Assembly: GCA_045578865.1 (NCBI GenBank)
Contig: JAZNLB010000024.1
Span: 18,831-82,830, forward strand
Origin: RGIG2041 sp045578865
GTDB taxonomy: Bacteria; Bacillota; Clostridia; UBA1381; UMGS1253
DNA: 64,000 bases
Direction: 5' to 3'
Shown here: positions 16,803 through 24,723 of the stretch, piece by piece
How the letters are laid out: each line of letters begins with the position of its first letter
How positions within the stretch are numbered: position 1 is the first letter of the stretch
Notes under the pieces: model-generated
What the model saw: only the letters and a program-made list of their open reading frames with translations
Told to the model about the DNA's origin: nothing
Database searches by the model: none
Made by a program: the position numbers and the translations under genes

Positions 16803-16831
16803 AGTATAGCATGCAATTTATTCTTTGTCAA
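16803..16831 (-). promoter_or_regulatory. Sigma-A promoter of the GntR/ABC operon
   Basis: TTGACA-N17-TATACT on the minus strand, abutting the operator. Confidence 0.92.
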
Positions 16832-16843
16832 CAATAAAATAAA

Positions 16844-16873
16844 AAAATCAGTTCTCCGCAGAGAACTGATTTT
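16844..16873 (-). terminator. Terminator of the LtaS-like gene
   Basis: The stem AAAATCAGTTCTC / GAGAACTGATTTT is followed by a T-run on the minus strand and overlaps the stop codon. Confidence 0.88.
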
Positions 16874-18797
16874 ACTCAGTCAATTCCTTTTGTTCACGCA
16901 CATAACGCTTGCCGTGCAACAAGTCATACTGTATATATTTAAACGCCTTTTCCGTCAAAGACATATTTTCGGGGATATTTTCCAACTTTCTGCCTCTCGC
17001 ATCATAAATACAATACGGACTGACCACCGGCAATTCCCGATAGAATGTATAAAGGGTGTCAAAGTATGCAGGAACTTCTTTTAGACCGCCGAGTTTTAAT
17101 ACCTCCAACCCCACTTTTCCTGCGCTGATTTTTTTATTAAATCCACCCAAATTGATATTGTAATTCGCCCATACAACATACGGCGTTTCGTGCAGTTTTT
17201 CGTGTCTGTTGCTGACAAACGGCAATGTGTTTTCTACATATCCTCCCTCTCGGTAAATTTTTCCTTCCACACCCAAAAGCGGCAAATGGTCGCCGTACAT
17301 CACAATTATCGTAGGCTCATCTACATGCCTGAAATATTCTACAAGTTTCGCAAATGCGCGATCTGCTTCATATACACCCTGAGCAAAATCCAGAAGCTCA
17401 GCTGTCTCCGCTTCGCCGAGACCATCATTTTTTATACGCATATTGTATGTTTCATAACGCGCCGGCGAATAGCCACCGTGATTTTGCATCGTCACCGTAA
17501 ACATAAACAACGGCTGATCTGCCTGTTTATTTTCGTATGTATCAATAATAAATTCCGTCACAGCATTGTCGGATACATACCAACCGGATTTGGAAGCTTC
17601 CTCCATGTCTTCCATGCCGTAAAACGCATCAAAGCCCAACATCGGATACGCGCGATTTCGGCTATAAAAATTTTTATGATACGGGTGAAAGGCAACCGTA
17701 GAATACCCGTTGTCACGAAATGCCGATACAATCGACGGCGTTTCACTTGTAATGTACTGCACATAAGGATATCCGTTCGAAAGGAGATAACGGCAATTCA
17801 ACCCCGTGAGTGCCTCAAACTCAGGCAAGCAAGTACCGCCGCCGAACACACTCGTCACCAATTTCCCCATATACCCGTTACGCTCTTTTGCAATTTTTCT
17901 AATGTTTCGCATCGGGTCCACATTAAACTCCGTCTGCTTCATATCATATACATCCCACAAGGCTTCGCTTTGGATATATATGATATTCGGATGCACTTCT
18001 CGCTCCGTAAAAATTCTGTCATCAGCAAAAGCCGTGGTCACAATCTCCATCTTGTTTTCGGAATACCCGTCCATTTTCTCCACAAACATATCTCCGATGC
18101 GCGGAAAAAATTCTAAAATCAGACCGTTTTTACGATAATCGTCCACCGGATTAAATGCAGCAATTTGCACATCCAGTTTTTTTAGCGTGCCATGTCTAAA
18201 ATCGTAATCCATGCAAACTGCATACAAGGTTACACAACTAAGCGATACCCCCAGCGCAATACACAAAATCCGCTGCCAGATTTTCATTTTGACCTTTACC
18301 GCTCTTTTGTGCCACACAAGATAACAAGAACATACAAACACAGCTGCTATAACGGAAACAAGTGCAAACGGTACAATCGGTATGCGTACAAAACTCGTAA
18401 TATTGTTCAGTTGACCGGCAAGTAAAATATCCGTCGGCAAAAGCGGGTCTCCCGTGATAGAAATCATAACCTCCGTTACAAAACCCAAAGCTAAAAACAA
18501 TATATAATTGACCAGCACAGCCGTTGGCGTGTGTTGCATAAAGCACCACAAAAGCCACTGCACAGACAAAATAAACACATACGAAATCAAAAGTTTAACC
18601 ACAAAATATGGTGATGAAAAAAAAGAAATGAAGGCAAAGCCGTTTGTCAGATGCATAATTTCAAGCAAAGCAAGGAGCAAAAGCGGCATCAGTAAAAACA
18701 AAAAAGTATGCAACAAAAGCGGATGCCTTGTTTCCTTTTGCGCTACGGCATCCACCTTGTTGTGCATATTTGATATCAACAAGCCGATTTTATTCAT
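16872..18797 (-). CDS. LTA synthase family phosphoglycerol transferase
   Basis: 641 residues. Five membrane helices in the first 200 residues are followed by an extracellular sulfatase-fold domain (from about residue 265). The metal site includes Glu in IIYIQSEALWD and the catalytic Thr in SVFGGGTCLPEFEALTG; further motifs are FTVTMQNHGGY and IIVMYGDHLPLLG. Such enzymes polymerize glycerol-phosphate onto a lipid anchor, or modify other envelope polymers. It lies 5 bases after the zinc-ribbon gene as a two-gene operon. Family assignment is sure; the exact acceptor is not. Confidence 0.92.
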   Translation of the reverse strand: MNKIGLLISNMHNKVDAVAQKETRHPLLLHTFLFLLMPLLLLALLEIMHLTNGFAFISFFSSPYFVVKLLISYVFILSVQWLLWCFMQHTPTAVLVNYILFLALGFVTEVMISITGDPLLPTDILLAGQLNNITSFVRIPIVPFALVSVIAAVFVCSCYLVWHKRAVKVKMKIWQRILCIALGVSLSCVTLYAVCMDYDFRHGTLKKLDVQIAAFNPVDDYRKNGLILEFFPRIGDMFVEKMDGYSENKMEIVTTAFADDRIFTEREVHPNIIYIQSEALWDVYDMKQTEFNVDPMRNIRKIAKERNGYMGKLVTSVFGGGTCLPEFEALTGLNCRYLLSNGYPYVQYITSETPSIVSAFRDNGYSTVAFHPYHKNFYSRNRAYPMLGFDAFYGMEDMEEASKSGWYVSDNAVTEFIIDTYENKQADQPLFMFTVTMQNHGGYSPARYETYNMRIKNDGLGEAETAELLDFAQGVYEADRAFAKLVEYFRHVDEPTIIVMYGDHLPLLGVEGKIYREGGYVENTLPFVSNRHEKLHETPYVVWANYNINLGGFNKKISAGKVGLEVLKLGGLKEVPAYFDTLYTFYRELPVVSPYCIYDARGRKLENIPENMSLTEKAFKYIQYDLLHGKRYVREQKELTE

Positions 18798-18802
18798 ATG
18801 CC

Positions 18803-19453
18803 TTATTCGTCCTCATGCCCCTCCAAAATTATTTGTTCAACCTGCATCATAGCTTCCAGGTCTTCCTCCGTAAGTGCCATAACTACCTTATCGCGTCCAC
18901 AGTTTTCACAAAAAATGTGGACACAGTCATTTAAAATATCAAATAAAATATCCTGACTGCCGCAAGGACACATTACCTTTTCAAGTTTGGAAAGCATATA
19001 TAGCTTATCCACAACGGCAAACATGACCTCTTCATTGTCCAACTGCGAATACTCCTCGCCCTCCGGTGCAACATTTATCTCCGCTTCCAATTCGCCGAGG
19101 ATATCAAGCATTTCATCATCGTAAACACTTTGCGCTTCACGCACTGCATCTTCCTTGCCGATACACAATATGCCAAACCCCGTCACAGTGCACCGAAAAC
19201 TCGTCAACTTCTGGCCCCAAAAGAACTTTTGGCTCGCAGTAAAACTATGCCACTCCATACACGCAACGCACAGCACGCTAAATAAAAGTTTGTCCGCTTT
19301 TCGTGCAACCGTTACACAGGTGTTGTGGCAATGTTCACACTGAATTTCAAGCGGAGAACTGCCCGCCAGCGAAAAAATGCTGATGGGCTTGCAGTTCCCA
19401 AGCCCGCACTCCGGGCATCGAAAGGATATATGTTTTTCGTGTTCGATAATCAT
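18803..19453 (-). CDS. Zinc-ribbon protein of unknown function
   Basis: 216 residues with five Cys pairs: CPEC and CEHC near residues 14-40 (one probable zinc ribbon), CVAC near 62, and CPCG plus CENCG near 160-182 (a second ribbon), ending in an acidic tail. The start at 19453 is chosen for GGGAAG upstream; a longer frame is less likely. The layout resembles CpXC-type proteins, but I cannot assign a function. It is first in an operon with the LtaS-like gene, which hints at a role linked to it. Confidence 0.75.
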   Translation of the reverse strand: MIIEHEKHISFRCPECGLGNCKPISIFSLAGSSPLEIQCEHCHNTCVTVARKADKLLFSVLCVACMEWHSFTASQKFFWGQKLTSFRCTVTGFGILCIGKEDAVREAQSVYDDEMLDILGELEAEINVAPEGEEYSQLDNEEVMFAVVDKLYMLSKLEKVMCPCGSQDILFDILNDCVHIFCENCGRDKVVMALTEEDLEAMMQVEQIILEGHEDE

Positions 19454-19483
19454 AATACTTCCCTGCTTTCTTTTCTGCGCCTT

Positions 19484-19512
19484 ATTGTACCACAAAGCTG
19501 TCACAAAGTAAA
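19484..19512 (-). promoter_or_regulatory. Probable promoter of the zinc-ribbon/LtaS operon
   Basis: TTTACT-N17-TACAAT on the minus strand; about 10 bases from the divergent corA promoter. Confidence 0.6.
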
Positions 19513-19520
19513 TATTTTTG

Positions 19521-19550
19521 TTGACATTTTTCTATGATTAGGCGTATAAT
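19521..19550 (+). promoter_or_regulatory. Sigma-A promoter of corA
   Basis: TTGACA-N18-TATAAT. Transcription from near 19557 gives a corA leader of about 184 bases. Confidence 0.9.
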
Positions 19551-19596
19551 AATTCTATGCATGTATTGCAAATTCTAACAAGGAGGTAAACACACC

Positions 19597-19677
19597 ATGG
19601 ACGCAGGCCCCGGTGATAGTCGAAAATTTAAAATTTACAGCAGTTGCTTGCGCGATATGAGTGTTTTCCCTCTGTAA
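19597..19677 (+). CDS. Short upstream ORF in the corA leader (leader peptide)
   Basis: 26 codons starting at an ATG with an ideal AAGGAGGT 8 bases upstream, ending in TAA 63 bases before corA. The product begins MDAGPGDSRKFK: Asp, Pro and Asp early, then a basic stretch. That order resembles E. coli MgtL, whose acidic/Pro start destabilizes ribosomes at low magnesium. Its ribosome binding site is stronger than that of corA. No similarity to a known protein was recognised; a regulatory leader is inferred from placement. Confidence 0.7.
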   Translation: MDAGPGDSRKFKIYSSCLRDMSVFPL

Positions 19678-19733
19678 TTACGAGGCTGAATTATTATTCC
19701 TCATTTTTAGTATGCAACTGCGGAAAGTGAGGT
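19640..19733 (+). promoter_or_regulatory. Mutually exclusive hairpins controlling the corA ribosome binding site
   Basis: GAGG (19682-19685) can pair with CCTC (19699-19702). Alternatively CCTCA (19699-19703) can pair with TGAGG (19728-19732), which is the corA Shine-Dalgarno. GCAGTTGC (19640-19647, inside the upstream ORF) pairs perfectly with GCAACTGC (19714-19721). A ribosome finishing the upstream ORF (stop at 19675) would cover the GAGG and free CCTCA to hide the corA site. Read by eye; no energies calculated. Confidence 0.5.
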
Positions 19734-19740
19734 CTATTTT

Positions 19741-20673
19741 ATGTTGAACATCTACAGAACAGATAACGAACGCATCCACCTCTGTTCAGATTTTTGTCCG
19801 GATTGTTGGATTCATCTGACCGCCCCGAACGCACAAGAACTCAAATGGGTTATGGATCACACCAATGCAGATGCCGATTTTCTGCGTGCTCCGCTCGATG
19901 AAGAAGAGCGTTCTCGTATCGAAAAAGAAGACGAGCAAACGCTCATCGTCGTAGACACTGCGCTTTTAGACGCGCCCGACGGTGATGCGGATGTAACAAC
20001 CTTGCCGCTCGGTATTGTTCTTTTGGAAAACTGCATCATCACGGTATGTTTAAAAGACACACCGCTGATGCGCGATTTTGAAAATGGTATTGTTCGCAGT
20101 TTTTCCACAAAAAAACGCAGTCGTTTTGTATTGCAAATTCTCTACCGCAATGCAGCAAGATTTCTGCATCTGCTACGCAGAATTGACAAGCGCAGCTCGG
20201 ATTTGGAAAACGAACTGCACAAATCCATGAAAAACAAAGAACTTATATCCATGCTCAAGCTGGAAAAAAGTTTGGTCTACATTTCCACCTCCCTGAAAGG
20301 TAACGAGGTCGTACTTGAACGCCTTTTTCGCATGAGTTTCATCCGCAAATATCCCGATGATACTGACCTTTTGGAAGATGTTATTATCGAAAACAAACAG
20401 GCGATGGAAATGTGTACCATTTACAGAGATATTTTGTCAGGAACGATGAATGCGTTTGCTTCCGTCATTTCAAACAACCTAAATGTATTCATGAAGGCGC
20501 TTACCATTATCACAGTTATTTTAACCATTCCAACCTTGGTTGCCAGCCTTTGGGGTATGAATGTTCGTGTTCCGCTTGCCGGTCATCCGTTTGGCTTTTG
20601 GATTGTCCTCGGCCTATCCATACTGTTATGTGTTGTGGCAGCGTTTTACATGAAGAAAAAGAAAATGTTTTAA
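19741..20673 (+). CDS. corA: CorA-family magnesium transporter
   Basis: 310 residues: a cytosolic N-terminal domain rich in acidic and helical segments (1-245), then two C-terminal membrane helices with the signature WGMN between them (about residue 278) and a basic KKKKMF tail. Pentameric Mg2+ (or Co2+/Ni2+) channel of the cytoplasmic membrane. The start follows GTGAGGT 8 bases upstream. It is a single gene with a long leader holding a short ORF and alternative hairpins. No M-box motif was recognised. Confidence 0.93.
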   Translation: MLNIYRTDNERIHLCSDFCPDCWIHLTAPNAQELKWVMDHTNADADFLRAPLDEEERSRIEKEDEQTLIVVDTALLDAPDGDADVTTLPLGIVLLENCIITVCLKDTPLMRDFENGIVRSFSTKKRSRFVLQILYRNAARFLHLLRRIDKRSSDLENELHKSMKNKELISMLKLEKSLVYISTSLKGNEVVLERLFRMSFIRKYPDDTDLLEDVIIENKQAMEMCTIYRDILSGTMNAFASVISNNLNVFMKALTIITVILTIPTLVASLWGMNVRVPLAGHPFGFWIVLGLSILLCVVAAFYMKKKKMF

Positions 20674-20678
20674 AAAAC

Positions 20679-20740
20679 AAGGCATCCGCTGGGTTTAGAC
20701 TGCTCCAATTTGTGCAGTTGCTACGGATGCCTTCTTTTTT
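20679..20740 (+). terminator. Terminator of corA
   Basis: AAGGCATCCG (20679-20688) pairs with CGGATGCCTT (20724-20733), with an inner ACTGC/GCAGT stem and then a T-run. Confidence 0.85.
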
Positions 20741-20818
20741 CGTTGTTTCGTAGCACCGCACACAATGACGGTCATCGGATAAAGCAAAAACAATACTGTA
20801 TAAAATTTTAATTTTCTC

Positions 20819-20847
20819 TTGCTTTTTATTTTGATGTATGTTACAAT
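20819..20847 (+). promoter_or_regulatory. Sigma-A promoter of tRNA-Thr
   Basis: TTGCTT-N17-TACAAT, 25 bases before the tRNA. Confidence 0.82.
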
Positions 20848-20872
20848 ATCTTCTGTTCACAAACCTATAAAT

Positions 20873-20948
20873 GCTTGTGTAGCTCAGTTGGTAGAGCAGC
20901 GCATTCGTAATGCGCAGGTCGCAGGTTCGAGTCCCGTCACAAGCTCCA
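20873..20948 (+). tRNA. tRNA-Thr (anticodon CGU)
   Basis: A 76-base cloverleaf with encoded CCA. Acceptor GCTTGTG/CACAAGC, D-arm AGCTCAGTTGGTAGAGC, anticodon stem GCGCA/TGCGC with loop TTCGTAA (CGU), and T-loop GGTTCGAGTCC. Confidence 0.97.
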
Positions 20949-20983
20949 AAAAAATCCGTACGCGATCGTGTGCGGATTTTTTT
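20947..20983 (+). terminator. Terminator of tRNA-Thr
   Basis: The stem AAATCCGTACGC / GTGTGCGGATTT contains wobble pairs and is followed by T7. Confidence 0.85.
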
Positions 20984-21088
20984 CTTATTATTCATTTTTT
21001 GTTCATAAAAAATTTTCTTTATTCTTTTTATAATATATGGTAAAATATAACTGTGAGTGAAATGACACATACAGGAGGTGCCTTTTGT

Positions 21089-21775
21089 ATGGCAAATACC
21101 AAAATTTTAATTGTAGACGACGATGTCAACATTTGCGAACTGTTACGCATATGCTTAGAAAAAGAGGGCTATGCTACTGTGATTGCAAACGACGGTTTGA
21201 GCGCCATCTCCACTTTCAAAGAAGAAACACCCGATCTGGTACTTTTAGATATCATGATGCCGAAAGTTGACGGCTGGCAGGTGTGCCGAGAAATTCGAAG
21301 AGTCAGCAATATCCCGATTATTATGCTGACCGCCAAAAGCGAAACCTTTGACAAGGTACTCGGCTTGGAACTCGGCGCAGACGACTATATGGTCAAACCT
21401 GTGGAAAGCAAAGAACTGATAGCACGCATCAAAGCGGTTCTTCGCCGTTATGAAACCAACACGACACATGTTGACAAAGAAATTGTATACAATAATCTGA
21501 CCGTAAACATTTCCAACTACGAGTTAATCATTGAAGGAAAACAGGTCAACATACCGCCGAAGGAGTTGGAACTTTTGTATTTTTTATGTTCCAATCCCAA
21601 CCGCGTGTTTACCCGCGAACAACTTTTAGAAGAAGTGTGGGGCTTTGAATATTACGGCGATTCCAGAACGGTAGATGTGCACATTAAGCGTCTTCGCGAA
21701 AAATTGGAAGGTCACGAAAAAAACTGGATGCTCAAAACCGTATACCGTGTCGGCTACAAATTCGAGGTGAAATAA
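21089..21775 (+). CDS. Response regulator, OmpR/PhoB family
   Basis: 228 residues. Receiver domain (1-120) with acidic pocket IVDDD, phospho-acceptor Asp in LLLDIMMPKVDGW, and the conserved Lys in YMVKPVE. C-terminal winged helix (about 130-226) with FTREQLLEEVWGFEYYGDSRTVDVHI. The start at 21089 has GGAGGTG 8 bases upstream; an in-frame ATG at 21053 lies before that site and is rejected. It is first in an operon with a histidine kinase and an HtrA protease, which suggests envelope-stress sensing. Confidence 0.93.
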   Translation: MANTKILIVDDDVNICELLRICLEKEGYATVIANDGLSAISTFKEETPDLVLLDIMMPKVDGWQVCREIRRVSNIPIIMLTAKSETFDKVLGLELGADDYMVKPVESKELIARIKAVLRRYETNTTHVDKEIVYNNLTVNISNYELIIEGKQVNIPPKELELLYFLCSNPNRVFTREQLLEEVWGFEYYGDSRTVDVHIKRLREKLEGHEKNWMLKTVYRVGYKFEVK

Positions 21776-21778
21776 ACT

Positions 21779-23230
21779 GTGCGAAAAACCATTTTCCGCA
21801 AAATGATGTGGTCTACCCTGCTGATTATGTTCATCATTCTTGTGCTTCTTGGTACAATTATGTTTACACTGTTTGGCACTTACGCGATCAACGATAAAAC
21901 AAAAACTTTGCAAGGCATCGCTGAAAATATAGCGAATTATACTACCTTTTGGCGTATGCAAAACAGTCAGGTGAACAGCAAAGATATCTATGATACTACG
22001 CTTTCCGCGCTCAGCGAGATTACCAACACAGATATCGTAGTCGTAAATACAAATGGACAAATCTTTGCAAGCAACTTACAAGCAAGCCGCTTCCCGCCAA
22101 AAATTTCAGAAAACTATTTAACACAGGCCCTTTCCGGTGTCCCAGCGCGTTTTACAGGTGATTTTGACGGTGTTTTCACTGAAAAAGTATTAACCGTTGC
22201 TTTGCCGATTTACCTACACGAACGCGTTATCGGAGTTGTATTTACACACGCTTCCATGCCGGGCCTGCAAGCAAACCGCATGATGCTTTTTAATATGTTT
22301 ATCATCATCAGCATATTTGTGTTCTGTATTGCTTTTATGGTTATGTATATTCTTTCTCAAAAGATGACAAAATCTATAAAGGATATCTCCAAAGCGGCAC
22401 AATCGCTCGCCTCTGGAAACTACGATACACGCGCACAGATTACGGGCGATGACGAAATTGCAGCGCTCGGACGCACATTTAACTATATGGCGGATTCTTT
22501 GCAAAAGCTCGATGATACACAAACAGCTTTTATCGCCAATGTGTCACACGAATTACGCACACCAATGACCACCATCGCCGGTTTTACGGAAAACATCTTA
22601 AACGGAACCATACCACCGGAGCAACACAAAAAATATCTCCAAATCGTACTTGACGAATCCAATCGTCTTTCCCGTATGGTAACCAATATGCTCGACATTT
22701 CTAAGATGAGTTTGGGCCAATATTCCATTGTCAAATCGCCGTTTAATCTGACGGAGATGCTGCGTTTGATTATCATACAGTACGAATCCGCTATCGAAGA
22801 AAAACATCTCGATGTTTCCGTTGAATTTTCGGAAGATTATATCATTGTAGAAGCCGACCGTGATGCTATCACCCGCGTAATTACAAACATCATCGACAAT
22901 GCAATCAAATTTTCAGACCCGGGTGGCAGATTGGACATCAGCGCCATCACCCGCGACGGCAAAGCCTATGTTGCAATTGCAAATGAAGGCGAAGGCATTG
23001 ACCAAGAGGATATCGGCCATGTGTTTGACCGTTTCTATAAAACGGACAAATCCAGAAACGACAAAAAAGGCACTGGTCTCGGTTTATATCTCGTGCACAA
23101 TCTTTTAACATTGCACGGAGAAACTATTGCTGTAAAAAGTGTAGATTTAAAGGATGAGGATTTTGACGGATGCGAAAATCATCCGGCAAGACGAACGACA
23201 TTTGTCTTCTCCCTCACCCTCGGCAAATAG
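21779..23230 (+). CDS. Sensor histidine kinase with HAMP domain
   Basis: 483 residues starting at GTG. Membrane helix 1 (about 10-35), an extracellular sensor of about 130 residues, helix 2 (about 165-190), HAMP (about 190-242), HisKA with the phospho-His in VSHELRTPMTT (about 258), and HATPase_c with N-box IDNAIKF, G1 and GTGLGLYLVHN (about 430). It starts 3 bases after the response-regulator gene. Membrane-bound partner of that regulator; the signal is unknown. Confidence 0.93.
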   Translation: MRKTIFRKMMWSTLLIMFIILVLLGTIMFTLFGTYAINDKTKTLQGIAENIANYTTFWRMQNSQVNSKDIYDTTLSALSEITNTDIVVVNTNGQIFASNLQASRFPPKISENYLTQALSGVPARFTGDFDGVFTEKVLTVALPIYLHERVIGVVFTHASMPGLQANRMMLFNMFIIISIFVFCIAFMVMYILSQKMTKSIKDISKAAQSLASGNYDTRAQITGDDEIAALGRTFNYMADSLQKLDDTQTAFIANVSHELRTPMTTIAGFTENILNGTIPPEQHKKYLQIVLDESNRLSRMVTNMLDISKMSLGQYSIVKSPFNLTEMLRLIIIQYESAIEEKHLDVSVEFSEDYIIVEADRDAITRVITNIIDNAIKFSDPGGRLDISAITRDGKAYVAIANEGEGIDQEDIGHVFDRFYKTDKSRNDKKGTGLGLYLVHNLLTLHGETIAVKSVDLKDEDFDGCENHPARRTTFVFSLTLGK

Positions 23231-23250
23231 AGAATATATGAGGTGAAATT

Positions 23251-24603
23251 ATGGACGAAAACAGAACAAACGGATTTTTCGAAAATGAAAACAACGACAC
23301 GCCCGAGCAAGTTGAAGCAATTTTAATCGGCAAAGAGGATGAAATTGCAAAACAGATTTCAGACGAAAACGCAAGCGAAGTTGTTATCGAAGACGAAAAT
23401 GCACAAAAATATTACTTATACGACGATAATTTTCCGCATAAAACGCAAAAGCCGAAGCGAGAAAAAAAACAACTGCCCGCACTCTTGCTGACTGCGCTTT
23501 TGGCGAGCGTATTCACTGCGGCAATATGCTTTGCACTTTTCTTTTATGCCGGTCCGCGAAGCGACTCCACCATCATTTACCGCGACGGCAACGACTTGCG
23601 CTCAAAAATTGATCTGATGCAGTCGCTCGGTTTAAAGGATGCAGAAGACGGCAAACCGCTATCCGTGACCGCGGTAGAAAGTCGCGTCGGCCCTACCGTT
23701 GTCGGCATCGCCGCAAATGGTACCGCTACCGCCGAAAGTTTCTTCGGTTTGATTGAACAGCCGTTTTCCAGCAGCGGCACGGGCTTTATTATCAGCACGG
23801 ATGGCTACATTGTTACAAACAATCATGTAATTGAGAACGCAAAAGAAATCATTGTTACCTTAAACAATGACCAGGAATATCCGGCAACCGTAATCGGTGC
23901 CGACGCAAAGACGGATTTAGCCGTGTTGAAAATCAATGCCACCAACCTGACACCGGCGGTACTCGGCAATTCAAGCGCCGTGCAAGTCGGCGAAGTTGCA
24001 ATTGCCATCGGTAACCCTCTCGGTCAAACTCTGTCCGGTACCGTAACAGCAGGCATCATCAGCGCCACCAACCGAAAAGTGACGGTGGACGGAAACGAAT
24101 ACACCCTCCTGCAAACCGATGCCGCCATCAACAGCGGTAATTCCGGAGGTCCGCTTGCAAACGCTTATGGCGAGATTATCGGCATAAACAATGCCAAAAT
24201 CGCCGCAAGTGGCGTGGAAGGTCTCGGCTTTGCCATTCCGTCAGATATTGCCAAACCGGTAATTGAAGATTTGATTGCCGTTGGTTATGTGCGCGGCAGA
24301 CCGCTCATCGGCATCAACGGCCGCAACATCACTGAAGAAATCAGTAAGTATTACAATTTGCCGATTGGTATATATGTCATTTCTGTTGTTGAATTTTCAG
24401 CAGCCGAAAACGCCGGATTGCAAATCGGAGATGTCATCACACACTGCAACGGAAAAAAGGTCGCAACCGTTGAAGAACTCAACGAAATCCGCGATACACA
24501 CGCTTCGGGCGATGTGCTGACGCTCACCGTTACACGCAAGGGTACCCAATTAAAACTGCCGCTTACTCTCGGTGAGGACAGACCTTCTGTTTCCCTGAAT
24601 TAA
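23251..24603 (+). CDS. htrA: HtrA/DegP-type serine protease
   Basis: 450 residues: an acidic cytosolic N-terminus (1-75), one membrane helix (about 77-101), a trypsin-like protease domain with His in VTNNHVI, Asp in AKTDLAVLK and Ser in NSGNSGGPL, then one PDZ domain (about 345-440). A membrane-anchored quality-control protease working outside the membrane. The start follows GAGGTG. It is 20 bases after the kinase gene, so its expression is probably driven by that two-component system, as with CssRS-HtrA in Bacillus. Confidence 0.95.
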   Translation: MDENRTNGFFENENNDTPEQVEAILIGKEDEIAKQISDENASEVVIEDENAQKYYLYDDNFPHKTQKPKREKKQLPALLLTALLASVFTAAICFALFFYAGPRSDSTIIYRDGNDLRSKIDLMQSLGLKDAEDGKPLSVTAVESRVGPTVVGIAANGTATAESFFGLIEQPFSSSGTGFIISTDGYIVTNNHVIENAKEIIVTLNNDQEYPATVIGADAKTDLAVLKINATNLTPAVLGNSSAVQVGEVAIAIGNPLGQTLSGTVTAGIISATNRKVTVDGNEYTLLQTDAAINSGNSGGPLANAYGEIIGINNAKIAASGVEGLGFAIPSDIAKPVIEDLIAVGYVRGRPLIGINGRNITEEISKYYNLPIGIYVISVVEFSAAENAGLQIGDVITHCNGKKVATVEELNEIRDTHASGDVLTLTVTRKGTQLKLPLTLGEDRPSVSLN

Positions 24604-24687
24604 ACCCTATAAATCCATAGCGTTCCGCTATAAATTTTCAGGTTGTTTTCTCCGATTATTTTCTTTGTTTTTACTTTTTATCCATAC

Positions 24688-24717
24688 AAAAAAAGGTGTC
24701 CATAGGACACCTTTTTT
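24688..24717. terminator. Bidirectional terminator between htrA and proS
   Basis: The perfect stem AAAAAAGGTGTCC / GGACACCTTTTTT lies between convergent genes. Confidence 0.92.
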
Positions 24718-24723
24718 AAATTC

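Noticed and set aside
19557..19740. M-box (Mg2+) or Mn2+ (yybP-ykoY) riboswitch in the corA leader
   Set aside because: The conserved sequence blocks of those classes are not present; the leader is better explained by the short ORF and alternative hairpins.
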